A stretch of 64,000 nt of DNA. It comes from Hydractinia symbiolongicarpus. Taxonomy: Eukaryota; Cnidaria; Hydrozoa; Anthoathecata; Hydractiniidae. Positions 12,456-23,100 of the stretch are shown here, one piece after another. The stretch spans positions 2,668,001 to 2,732,000 of the forward strand of contig NC_079876.1 in assembly GCF_029227915.1 (NCBI RefSeq). The letters run 5' to 3'. Under the pieces are notes generated by a model. The model ran no database searches and was not told where the DNA came from. It saw nothing but the letters and a program-made list of their open reading frames with translations. Made by a program: the position numbers and the translations under genes. Within the stretch, counting starts at the first letter, position 1, and each line of letters begins with the position of its first letter.

Positions 12456-12984
12456 ATGAAATATATGAAAATTCATGCAGAAGGAGCATTTAAATCAATA
12501 AATTCGAAGTGGGATAGCATATATGACACACTAAAGTCCTCACATTTAATTAGATCTGTAAATTTAGTTGAGACCAAGTCTGATTTGCAGAAAAATGGAA
12601 TTAGACAGCGGAACAGCAGAATAAAAAAGTTCTTGGAAAGCAAATGTTACGGAAGTGGCAAGGCAATGGAAACTGTTTTCAGGATCAGACATTCTGCATT
12701 TTTATACAGAAAATCACGATCAATCCAGTATTTTGAGATAAAGGATGAAGCTCTCCAGAGAATCATAGGTAATCATTACTCATTGCTTTTCTTTCTCTTT
12801 CATATCAAATTTTCTTTGTAAAAACTAATTATTTATATTCACATTTTTAGGAAAAAAACATCAATGTGGAGAAGTAGATGCAGCACTAGGTAAAAAGAAG
12901 CGGCATAGCCCAGACCCTAATAAAATAAATTTTGATAAAGCTGCGTTATTGGAAAAAGTAAATATCATGGAAAAAGGATCCAAG
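12456..12984 (+). CDS. Unidentified transposon protein fragment, two exons
   Basis: Exon 12,456-12,768 (ATG, 104 codons plus one base) joins in phase 1 to exon 12,851-12,984. The joined frame is 149 codons and still open at a strong donor, AAG|GTAAGG, at 12,985. The 82-bp intron 12,769-12,850 has GT and a T-rich TTTTTAG end, and removing it keeps the frame, which is the main evidence that this is a real gene piece. The product is basic, with a motif KFLESKCYGSGKAMETVFRI near residues 58-77 and a Lys/Arg cluster GKKKRHSPDP near 117-126 that could be a nuclear localisation signal. I recognise no domain. The ATG is arbitrary: the frame is open upstream to about 12,417, so an earlier exon may supply the start. 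The next exon is doubtful. Splicing to the acceptor at 13,112 meets TAA at once. Splicing at 13,126 adds residues YSKDK before running into the second duplicated copy. Confidence 0.55.
12769..12850 (+). other. Spliceosomal intron 1 (82 bp)
   Basis: It begins GTAATC and ends CACATTTTTAG, with a T-rich tract and in-frame stops inside. It sits in phase 1 after ATAG, and its removal joins IIG to KKHQCGEVDAAL without a stop. An identical intron lies at 13,642-13,723 in the second copy. It shows the element was transcribed and spliced in a eukaryotic host. Confidence 0.7.
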
Positions 12985-13112
12985 GTAAGGATATGCATGC
13001 AATTGTGTACTTTTCCAGGAAGAAATTTTTTAATTTAATTAAAAAAATTTATTTATATACAATAATTATAATAGAAGATTTGCACTGGAAATATTTTTTT
13101 ACGTTTTTGCAG
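12985..13112 (+). other. Probable intron 2 (128 bp)
   Basis: A consensus donor GTAAGG follows AAG. The candidate acceptor is TTTTTTACGTTTTTGCAG, ending at 13,112, with a very A/T-rich interior. A second AG at 13,125-13,126 gives a longer open continuation. The donor is missing from the second copy of the duplication. Confidence 0.5.
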
Positions 13113-13140
13113 TTTTAATCATTCAGTACAGCAAAGATAA

Positions 13141-13970
13141 GACACACACCAATTGTGTGCAAGCAAAATACACCAGAAGCAGTGAACATAAATACACCTT
13201 TAAATACAAACAAGTCAATAGATATAAAGACACCCATCAGGACAAAATTGGTGAGTGCTAACACCTAATAAAATGAACACACCTAAGAATAAGAAAAAAA
13301 CAGGAGACAGCTCTTTCACCAAAATGACATGAAATATATGAAAATTCATGCAGAAGGAGCATTTAAATCAATAAATTCGAAGTGGGATAGCATATATGAC
13401 ACACTAAAGTCCTCACATTTAATTAGATCTGTAAATTTAGTTGAGGCCAAGTCTGATTTGCAGAAAAATGGAATTAGACAGCGGAACAGCAGAATAAAAA
13501 AGTTCTTGGAAAGCAAATGTTACGGAAGTGGCAAGGCAATGGAAACTGTTTTCAGGATCAGACATTCTGCATTTTTATACAGAAAATCACGATCAATCCA
13601 GTATTTTGAGATAAAGGATGAAGCTCTCCAGAGAATCATAGGTAATCATTACTCATTGCTTTTCTTTCTCTTTCATATCAAATTTTCTTTGTAAAAACTA
13701 ATTATTTATATTCACATTTTTAGGAAAAAAACATCAATGTGGAGAAGTAGATGCAGCACTAGGTAAAAAGAAGCGGCATAGCCCAGACCCTAATAAAATA
13801 AATTTTGATAAAGCTGCTATATATGCATGCAATTGTGTACTTTTCCAGGAAGAAATTTTTTAATTTAATTAAAAAAATTTATTTATATACAATAATTATA
13901 ATAGAAGATTTGCACTGGAAATATTTTTTTACGTTTTTGCAGTTTTAATCATTCAGTACAGCAAAGATAA
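13141..13970 (+). repeat. Internal tandem duplication, copy 2 (830 bp, 43-bp deletion)
   Basis: It is directly adjacent to copy 1 and nearly identical, but 43 bp shorter. After GATAAAGCTGC at 13,817 it jumps to TATATATGCATGC, losing the end of exon 2 and the GTAAGG donor of intron 2. After 13,970 the sequence is unique (CTCATGTAAATGG). Confidence 0.92.
13329..13817 (+). pseudogene. Second, truncated copy of the transposon protein fragment
   Basis: Same exon (13,329-13,641), same intron (13,642-13,723) and same start of exon 2 (from 13,724) as the copy at 12,456, with one residue changed (Thr to Ala at position 40). The 43-bp deletion at 13,817 removes the last codons of exon 2 and its splice donor, so translation would run into intron 2 sequence and stop shortly after. 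This copy cannot splice like the first one. Confidence 0.6.
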
Positions 13971-14287
13971 GCTCATGTAAATGGTTCTTGTGACGTCAAT
14001 TATGCAGCCATTATGAATTTCAAAGTTCGAGAAGAATTGGAGCATGATAAAGCTGCATGAAGTGAGGTAGCTCAAAATTTGAAAGTTTATTTACAATTTT
14101 TTGCTGTACTAAACTTTTCTGTAAAAAACGAATGTTATTTTCTTAAATACTTATATATATGAATAGAACTTAATTAGGTAGCATCATTAAAACGTCGGAG
14201 GGAACCTTTAATGTATTTACTTACTGGCTATACTTAACCTAAGAGAATACTAGCTAAATTGCTTTTCTAATTAAGCTACTCTTTTTG
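13971..14287. other. Transposon 3' non-coding region, A/T-rich
   Basis: Unique A/T-rich sequence with a second TGACGTCA palindrome at 13,991-13,998. A short frame starting at an ATG near 14,011 reads MNFKVREELEHDKAA then a stop, which could be an exon relic. No other feature was recognised. Confidence 0.35.
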
Positions 14288-14348
14288 TACAGAGGTGGGA
14301 CTTGCACCCACAACTATTTTAGCTAGCTAATCCGCTGTCATCTACGAC
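14288..14348 (-). other. tRNA-like / SINE-like relic
   Basis: Read on the minus strand, 14,295-14,311 forms a perfect 5-bp stem with a 7-base loop, GTGGG TGCAAGT CCCAC, like a tRNA T-arm. GGTGCAAGTCC matches the polymerase III B-box consensus with one mismatch. Upstream, TAGATGACAGCGGATTAGC resembles a poor A-box and D-arm. No convincing acceptor stem or anticodon arm could be folded by eye, so this is at best a decayed tRNA or the head of a tRNA-derived SINE carried in the transposon. Confidence 0.25.
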
Positions 14349-14646
14349 ATTTCCAGGTATTCTTAATTAAATATATATATAATTTTAATTATGCTTTTAC
14401 TAGTAGTTTAAATATATATCAGTAATAATTTAACAAACCTTGATTTTCTGTGTAATCACTACGGGTACCTTTGTCAACATCACTTTCCTGAAGATGGCGG
14501 CGCCTTCCTTCACAAACTTAAAAAATTGGCTCATCATCGATGTAGTAATACACAAAAACACCACGTCAAAACAAACACGTCAGATAGCAAAACGCGGTAT
14601 AAAATTGTGAAAAACGCGTTATATACGTGCTTTACCCGAAATAATT
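14349..14646. other. Transposon 3' subterminal region
   Basis: An A/T-rich stretch (AATATATATATAATTTTAATT, TTTAAATATATATCAG) is followed by mixed sequence. It contains AAGATGGCGGC at 14,491-14,501, two CACGTCA-like motifs near 14,561-14,583, and an ACGCG-rich stretch just inside the right inverted repeat. No open frame was recognised. Confidence 0.4.
14491..14501 (+). promoter_or_regulatory. YY1-type motif AAGATGGCGGC
   Basis: An exact match to the YY1 core AANATGGCGGC, a motif common near transcription starts of animal genes and some transposons. It lies about 170 bp from the right end, so it could mark promoter activity from that end. Sequence match only. Confidence 0.3.
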
Positions 14647-14670
14647 CCAGACGTTCCGTAAGTTGCCCGA
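14647..14670 (-). repeat. Right terminal inverted repeat, 24 bp
   Basis: It begins CCAG and ends ACGTTCCGTAAGTTGCCCGA, the exact reverse complement of 11,293-11,316. The lack of any mismatch between the two ends points to a fairly recent insertion. Confidence 0.93.
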
Positions 14671-14674
14671 GTAC
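14671..14674. repeat. Target-site duplication of the transposon, right copy (GTAC)
   Basis: GTAC directly after the right inverted repeat, continuing into TTTCTTTGTATAC, the normal next part of the interrupted monomer. Confidence 0.8.
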
Positions 14675-16120
14675 TTTCTTTGTATACTTTTGACTATACG
14701 GGCCGAGTCCGGGATTTACGGGAAATCGCAGGTTTTCGTTTGCCGGCGATTAAACTTCTTTTATTCAGCGTCTCATCAAAAATGAAAACAATTTTGAAAA
14801 CTACAAGTCTCATGCGTTTTAGTGGTGAAAAAATAATTTAAAAAATCGTTCGGGAAATGAGTTTACTCCCTGGGTACTTTCTTTGTATACTTTTGACCAT
14901 GCGGGCCGAGTCCGGGGTTTACGGGAAATCGCAAGTTTTTGTTTGCCGGCGATTAAAATTCTTTTATTCAGCGTCTCATCAAAAATGAAAACATTTTTGA
15001 AAACTACAAGTCTCATGGGTTTTAGTGGTGAAATAATAATTTAAAAAATCGTTCGGGAAATGAGTTTACATCCCGGGTACTTTCATTACTATACGGGCCG
15101 AGTCCGGGATTTACGGGAAATCGCAGGTTTTCGTTTGCCGGCGATTAAACTTCTTTTATTCAGCGTCTCATCAAAAATGAAAACATTTTTGAAAACTACA
15201 AGTCTCATGCGTTTTAGTGGTGAAATAATAATTTAAAAAATCGTTCGGGAAGTGAGTTTACATCCCGGGTACTTTCATTACTATACGGGCCGAGTCCGGA
15301 ATTTACGGGAAATCGCAGGTTTTCGTTTGCCGGCGATTAAACTTCTTTTATTCAGCGTCTCATCAAAAATGAAAACATTTTTGAAAACTACAAGTCTCAT
15401 GCGTTTTAGTGGTGAAAAAATATTTCAAAAAATCGTTCGGGAAATGAGTTTACTCCCTGGGTACTTTCTTTGTATACTTTTGACTATACGGGCCGAGTCC
15501 GGGATTTACGGGAAGTCGCGGGTTTTCTTTTGCCGGCGTTTAAACTTCTTTTATTCAGCGTCTCATCAAAAATGAAAACATTTTTGAAAACTACAAGTCT
15601 CATTGGCTTAAGTGGTGAAATAATAATTTAAAAAATCGTTCGGGAATTGAGTTTACACTCTGGGTACTTTCTTTGTATACTTTTGACTATACGGGCCGAG
15701 TCCAGGATTTATGGGAAATCGCAGGTTTTCGTTTGCCGGCGATTAAACTTCTTTTATTCAGCGTCTCATCAAAAATGAAAACAATTTTGAAAACTACAAG
15801 TCTCATGCGTTTTAGTGGTGAAAAAATAATTTAAAAAATCGTTCGGGAAATGAGTTTACTCCCTGGGTACTTTCTTTGTATACTTTTGACTATGCGGGCC
15901 GAGTCCGGGGTTTACGGGAAATGGCGGGTTTTCGTTTGCCGGCAATTAAACTTCTTTTATTCAGCGTCTCATCAAAAATAAAAACATTTTTAAAAACTAC
16001 AAGGCTCATGGGTTTTAGTGGTGAAATAATAATTTAAAAAATCGTACGGGAAATGAGTTTACACCGTGGGTACTTTCTTTGTATACTTTTGACTATACGG
16101 GCCGAGTCCGGGATTTACGG

Positions 16121-19100
16121 GAAATCGCAAGTTTTTGTTTGCCGGCGATTAAACTTCTTTTATTCAGCGTCTCATCAAAAATGAAAACATTTTTGAAAAC
16201 TACAAGTCTCATGGGTTTTAGTGGTGAAATAATAATTTAAAAAATCGTTCGGGAAATGAGTTTACATCCCGGGTACTTTCATTACTATACGGGCCGAGTC
16301 CGGGATTTACGGGAAATCGCAGGTTTTCGTTTGCCGGCGATTAAACTTCTTTTATTCAGCGTCTCATCAAAAATGAAAACATTTTTGAAAACTACAAGTC
16401 TCATGCGTTTTAGTGGTGAAAAAATATTTTAAAAAATCGTTCGGAAAATGAGTTTACTCCCTGGGTACTTTCTTCGTATACTTTTGACTATACGGGCCGA
16501 GTCCGGGATTTACGGGAAGTCGCGGGATTTCGTTTGCCGGCGTTTAAACTTCTTTTATTCAGCGTTTCATCAAAAAGGAAAACATTTTTAAAAACTACAA
16601 GTCTCATGGGCTTTAGTGGTGAAATAATAATTTAAAAAATCGTTCGGGAAATGCGTTTACACCCTGGGTACTTTCTTTGTATACTTTTGACTATACGGGC
16701 CGAGTCCGGGATTTACGGGAAATCGCAGGTTTTCGTTTGCCGGCGATTAAACTTCTTTTATTCAGCGTCTCATCAAAAATGAAAACATTTTTGAAAACTA
16801 CAAGTCTCATGCGTTTTAGTGGTAAAAAAATAATTTAAAAAATCGTTCGGGAAATGAGTTTACTCCCTGGGTACTTTCTTTGTATACTTTTGAATATGCG
16901 GGCCGAGTCCGGGGTTTACGGGAAATGGCGGGTTTTCGTTTGCCGGCGATTAAACTTCGTTTATTCAGCGTCTCATCAAAAATGAAAACATTTTTGAAAA
17001 CTACAAGTCTCATGCGTTTTAGTGGTGAAAAAATATTTTAAAAAATCGTTCGGGAAATGAGTTTACTCCCTGGGTACTTTCTTTGTATACTTTTGACTAT
17101 ACGGGCCGAGTCCGGGATTTACGGGAAGTCGCGGGTTTTCTTTTGCCGGCCTTTAAACTTCTTTTATTCAGCGTCTCATCAAAAATGAAAACATTTTTAA
17201 AAACTACAAGTCTCATGGGCTTTAGTGGTGAAATAATAATTTAAAAAATCGTTCGGGAATTGAGTTTACACCCTGGGTACTTTCTTTGTATACTTTTGAC
17301 TATACGGGCCGAGTCCGGGATTTACGGGAAATCGCAGGTTATCGTTTGCCGGCGATTAAACTTCTTTTATTCAGCGTCTCATCAAAAATGAAAACAATTT
17401 TGAAAACTACAAGTCTCATGCGTTTTAGTGGTGAAAAAATAATTTAAAAAATCGTTTGGGAAATGAGTTTACTCCCTGGGTACTTTCTTTGTATACTTTT
17501 GACTATGCGGGCCGAGTCCGGGGTTTACGGGAAATGGCGGGTTTTCGTTTGCCGGCGATTAAACTTCTTTTATTCCGCGTCTCATCAAAAATAAAAACAT
17601 TTTTAAAAACTACAAGTCTCATGGGTTTTAGTGGTGAAATAATAATTTAAAAAATCGTTCGGGAAATGAGTTTACACCGTGGGTACTTTCTTTGTATACT
17701 TTTGACTATACGGGCCGAGTCCGGGATTTACGGGAAATCGCAGGTTTTCGTTTGCCGGCGATTAAACTTCTTTTATTCAGCGTCTCATCAAAAATGAAAA
17801 CATTTTTGAAAACTACAAGTCTCATGGGTTTTAGTGGTGAAATAATAATTTAAAAAATCGTTCGGGAAATGAGTTTACTCCCTGGGTACTTTCTTTGTAT
17901 ACATTTGACTATGCGGGCCGAGTCCGGGGTTTACGGAAAATGGCGGGTTTTCGTTTGCCGGCGATTAAACTTCTTTTATTCCGCGTCTCATCAAAAATGA
18001 AAACATTTTTGAAAACTACAAGTCTCATGGGTTTTAGTGGTGAAATAATAATTTAAAAAATCGTTCGGGAAATGAGTTTACTCCCTGGGTACTTTCTTTG
18101 TATACATTTGACTATGCGGGCCGAGTCCGGGGTTTACGGGAAATAGCGGGTTTTCGTTTGCCGGCGATTAAACTTCTTTTATTCCGCGTCTCATCAAAAG
18201 TAAAAACATTTTTAAAAACTACAAGTCTCATGGGTTTTAGTGGTGAAATAATAATTTAAAAAATCGTTCGGGAAATGAGTTTACACCGTGGGTACTTTCT
18301 TTGTATACTTTTGACTATACGGGCAGAGTCCGGGATTTACGGGAAATCGCAGGTTTTCGTTTGCCGGCGATTAAACTTCTTATTTTCAGCGTCTCATCAA
18401 AAATGAAAACATTTTTGAAAACTACAAGTCTCATGCGTTTTAGTGGTGAAAAAATATTTTAAAAAATCGTTCGGGAAATGAGTTTACTCCCTGGGTACTT
18501 TCTTTGTATACTTTTGACTATACGGGCCGAGTCCGGGATTTACGGGAAGTCGCGGGTTTTCTTTTGCCGGCGTTTAAACTTCTTTTATTCAGCGTCTCAT
18601 CAAAAATGAAAACATTTTTAAAAACTACAAGTCTCATTGGCTTTAGTGGTGAAATAATAATTTAAAAAATCGTTCGGGAATTGAGTTTACACCCTGGGTA
18701 CTTTCTTTGTATACTTTTGACTATACGGGCCGAGTCCGGGATTTACGGGAAATCGCAGGTTATCGTTTGCCGGCGATTAAACTTCTTTTATTCAGCGTCT
18801 CATCAAAAATGAAAACAATTTTGAAAACTGCAAGTCTCATGCGTTTTAGTGGTGAAAAAATAATTTAAAAAATCGTTCGGGAAATGAGTTTACTCCCTGG
18901 GTACTTTCTTTGTATACTTTTGACTATGCGGGCCGAGTCCGGGGTTTACGGGAAATGGCGGGTTTTCGTTTGCCGGCGATTAAACTTCTTTTATTCCGCG
19001 TCTCATCAAAAATAAAAACATTTTTAAAAACTACAAGTCTCATGGGTTTTAGTGGTGAAATAATAATTTAAAAAATCGTTCGGGAAATGAGTTTACACCG

Positions 19101-20169
19101 TGGGTACTTTCTTTGTATACTTTTGACTATACGGGCCGAGTCCGGGATTTACGGGAAATCGCAGGTTTTCGTTTGCCGGCGATTAAACTTCTTTTATTCA
19201 GCGTCTCATCAAAAATGAAAACATTTTTGAAAACTACAAGTCTCATGGGTTTTAGTGGTGAAATAATAATTTAAAAAATCGTTCGGGAAATGAGTTTACT
19301 CCCTGGGTACTTTCTTTGTATACATTTGACTATGCGGGCCGAGTCCAGGGTTTACGGGAAATGGCGGGTTTTCGTTTGCCGGCGATTAAACTTCTTTTAT
19401 TCCGCGTCTCATCAAAAGTGAAAACATTTTTAAAAACTACAAGTCTCATGGGTTTTAGTGGTGAAATAATAATTTAAAAAATCGTTCGGGAAATGAGTTT
19501 ACACCGTGGGTACTTTCTTTGTATACTTTTGACTATACGGGCCGAGTCCGGGATTTACGGGAAATCGCAGGTTTTCGTTTGCCGGCGATTAAACTTCTTT
19601 TATTCAGCGTCTCATCAAAAATGAAAACATTTTTGAAAACTACAAGTCTCATGGGTTTTAGTGGTGAAATAATAATTTAAAAAATCGTTCGGGAAATGAG
19701 TTTACACCCTGGGTACTTTCTTTGTATACTTTTGACTATACGGGCCGAGTCCGGGATTTACGGGAAATCGCAGGTTTTCGTTTGGCGGCGATTAAACTTC
19801 TTTTTTTCAGCGTCTCATCAAAAATGAAAACAATTTTGAAAACTACAAGTCTCGTGCGTTTTAGTGGTGAAAAAATAATTTAAAAAATTGTTCGGGAAAT
19901 GAGTTTACTCCCTGGGTACTTTCTTTGTATATTTTTGACTATGCGGGCCGAGTCTGGGGTTTACGGGAAATGGCGGGTTTTCGTTTGCCGGCGATTAAAC
20001 TTCTTTTATTCCGCGTCTCATCAAAAATAAAAACATTTTTAAAAACTACAAGTCTCATGGGTTTTAGTGGTGAAATAATAATTTAAAAAATCGTTCGGGA
20101 AATGAGTTTACACCGTGGGTACTTTCTTTGTATACTTTTGACTATACGGGCCGAGTCCGGGATTTACGG
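16121..20169 (+). repeat. Higher-order repeat B, copy 1 (4,049 bp, 20 monomers)
   Basis: The rare variant GAAATCGCAAGTTTTTGTTT occurs at 16,121 and 20,170. The minus-strand frame at 16,816 recurs at 20,865 and the plus-strand frame at 17,456 recurs at 21,505, all 4,049 bp apart. The length equals 20 x 203 minus one 11-bp short monomer. Confidence 0.92.
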
Positions 20170-23100
20170 GAAATCGCAAGTTTTTGTTTGCCGGCGATTA
20201 AACTTCTTTTATTCAGCGTCTCATCAAAAATGAAAACATTTTTGAAAACTACAAGTCTCATGGGTTTTAGTGGTGAAATAATAATTTAAAAAATCGTTCG
20301 GGAAATGAGTTTACATCCCGGGTACTTTCATTACTATACGGGCCGAGTCCGGGATTTACGGGAAATTGCAGGTTTTCGTTTGCCGGCGATTAAACTTCTT
20401 TTATTCAGCGTCTCATCAAAAATGAAAACATTTTTGAAAACTACAAGTCTCATGCGTTTTAGTGGTGAAAAAATATTTTAAAAAATCGTTCGGAAAATGA
20501 GTTTACTCCCTGGGTACTTTCTTCGTATACTTTTGACTATACGGGCCGAGTCCGGGATTTACGGGAAGTCGCGGGATTTCGTTTGCCGGCGTTTAAACTT
20601 CTTTTATTCAGCGTTTCATCAAAAAGGAAAACATTTTTAAAAACTACAAGTCTCATGGGCTTTAGTGGTGAAATAATAATTTAAAAAATCGTTCGGGAAA
20701 TGCGTTTACACCCTGGGTACTTTCTTTGTATACTTTTGACTATACGGGCCGAGTCCGGGATTTACGGGAAATCGCAGGTTTTCGTTTGCCGGCGATTAAA
20801 CTTCTTTTATTCAGCGTCTCATCAAAAATGAAAACATTTTTGAAAACTACAAGTCTCATGCGTTTTAGTGGTAAAAAAATAATTTAAAAAATCGTTCGGG
20901 AAATGAGTTTACTCCCTGGGTACTTTCTTTGTATACTTTTGAATATGCGGGCCGAGTCCGGGGTTTACGGGAAATGGCGGGTTTTCGTTTGCCGGCGATT
21001 AAACTTCGTTTATTCAGCGTCTCATCAAAAATGAAAACATTTTTGAAAACTACAAGTCTCATGCGTTTTAGTGGTGAAAAAATATTTTAAAAAATCGTTC
21101 GGGAAATGAGTTTACTCCCTGGGTACTTTCTTTGTATACTTTTGACTATACGGGCCGAGTCCGGGATTTACGGGAAGTCGCGGGTTTTCTTTTGCCGGCC
21201 TTTAAACTTCTTTTATTCAGCGTCTCATCAAAAATGAAAACATTTTTAAAAACTACAAGTCTCATGGGCTTTAGTGGTGAAATAATAATTTAAAAAATCG
21301 TTCGGGAATTGAGTTTACACCCTGGGTACTTTCTTTGTATACTTTTGACTATACGGACCGAGTCCGGGATTTACGGGAAATCGCAGGTTATCGTTTGCCG
21401 GCGATTAAACTTCTTTTATTCAGCGTCTCATCAAAAATGAAAACAATTTTGAAAACTACAAGTCTCATGCGTTTTAGTGGTGAAAAAATAATTTAAAAAA
21501 TCGTTTGGGAAATGAGTTTACTCCCTGGGTACTTTCTTTGTATACTTTTGACTATGCGGGCCGAGTCCGGGGTTTACGGGAAATGGCGGGTTTTCGTTTG
21601 CCGGCGATTAAACTTCTTTTATTCCGCGTCTCATCAAAAATAAAAACATTTTTAAAAACTACAAGTCTCATGGGTTTTAGTGGTGAAATAATAATTTAAA
21701 AAATCGTTCGGGAAATGAGTTTACACCGTGGGTACTTTCTTTGTATACTTTTGACTATACGGGCCGAGTCCGGGATTTACGGGAAATCGCAGGTTTTCGT
21801 TTGCCGGCGATTAAACTTCTTTTATTCAGCGTCTCATCAAAAATGAAAACATTTTTGAAAACTACAAGTCTCATGGGTTTTAGTGGTGAAATAATAATTT
21901 AAAAAATCGTTCGGGAAATGAGTTTACTCCCTGGGTACTTTCTTTGTATACATTTGACTATGCGGGCCGAGTCCGGGGTTTACGGGAAATGGCGGGTTTT
22001 CGTTTGCCGGCGATTAAACTTCTTTTATTCCGCGTCTCATCAAAAATGAAAACATTTTTGAAAACTACAAGTCTCATGGGTTTTAGTGGTGAAATAATAA
22101 TTTAAAAAATCGTTCGGGAAATGAGTTTACTCCCTGGGTACTTTCTTTGTATACATTTGACTATGCGGGCCGAGTCCGGGGTTTACGGGAAATAGCGGGT
22201 TTTCGTTTGCCGGCGATTAAACTTCTTTTATTCCGCGTCTCATCAAAAGTAAAAACATTTTTAAAAACTACAAGTCTCATGGGTTTTAGTGGTGAAATAA
22301 TAATTTAAAAAATCGTTCGGGAAATGAGTTTACACCGTGGGTACTTTCTTTGTATACTTTTGACTATACGGGCCGAGTCCGGGATTTACGGGAAATCGCA
22401 GGTTTTCGTTTGCCGGCGATTAAACTTCTTTTATTCAGCGTCTCATCAAAAATGAAAACATTTTTGAAAACTACAAGTCTCATGCGTTTTAGTGGTGAAA
22501 AAATATTTTAAAAAATCGTTCGGGAAATGAGTTTACTCCCTGGGTACTTTCTTTGTATACTTTTGACTATACGGGCCGAGTCCGGGATTTACGGGAAGTC
22601 GCGGGTTTTCTTTTGCCGGCGTTTAAACTTCTTTTATTCAGCGTCTCATCAAAAATGAAAACATTTTTAAAAACTACAAGTCTCATTGGCTTTAGTGGTG
22701 AAATAATAATTTAAAAAATCGTTCGGGAATTGAGTTTACACCCTGGGTACTTTCTTTGTATACTTTTGACTATACGGGCCGAGTCCGGGATTTACGGGAA
22801 ATCGCAGGTTATCGTTTGCCGGCGATTAAACTTCTTTTATTCAGCGTCTCATCAAAAATGAAAACAATTTTGAAAACTACAAGTCTCATGCGTTTTAGTG
22901 GTGAAAAAATAATTTAAAAAATCGTTCGGGAAATGAGTTTACTCCCTGGGTACTTTCTTTGTATACTTTTGACTATGCGGGCCGAGTCCGGGGTTTACGG
23001 GAAATGGCGGGTTTTCGTTTGCCGGCGATTAAACTTCTTTTATTCCGCGTCTCATCAAAAATAAAAACATTTTTAAAAACTACAAGTCTCATGGGTTTTA

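Larger units (their letters stand above)
12268..13140 (+). repeat. 873-bp internal tandem duplication, copy 1
   Basis: The unit begins GACACACACCAATTGTGTGC at 12,268 and begins again at 13,141. It spans the Asn/Thr-rich tail, the open frame from 12,456, intron 1, exon 2, the intron 2 donor and the intron 2 acceptor region. The coding parts of the two copies differ by a single base in what was compared (GAGACC against GAGGCC, Thr to Ala at residue 40), so the duplication is young. Confidence 0.93.
11293..14670 (+). mobile_element. DNA transposon, 3,378 bp, inserted in the satellite
   Basis: A cut-and-paste type element interrupts one satellite monomer. Perfect 24-bp terminal inverted repeats begin TCGGGCAACTTACGGAACGT, and the target GTAC (or TA) is duplicated. 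Rejoining the flanks at a single GTAC restores a normal monomer. Inside are a degenerate coding region (11,650-12,270), an intron-bearing open frame (12,456-12,984), an 873-bp tandem duplication of that frame, and an A/T-rich 3' region. No full transposase, DDE signature, reverse transcriptase or LTR was recognised, so the element is probably non-autonomous or decayed. Superfamily is unresolved: the TA reading would suit Tc1/mariner-like or ISL2EU-like elements, and the 4-bp reading families such as Chapaev or Sola. None of these is supported by protein motifs here. Orientation is set by the direction of the introns. Confidence 0.9.

Noticed and set aside
11293-14670. LTR retrotransposon or LINE insertion
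   Set aside because: The termini are inverted, not direct, repeats; there is no poly-A end and no recognisable reverse transcriptase, integrase or gag motif.
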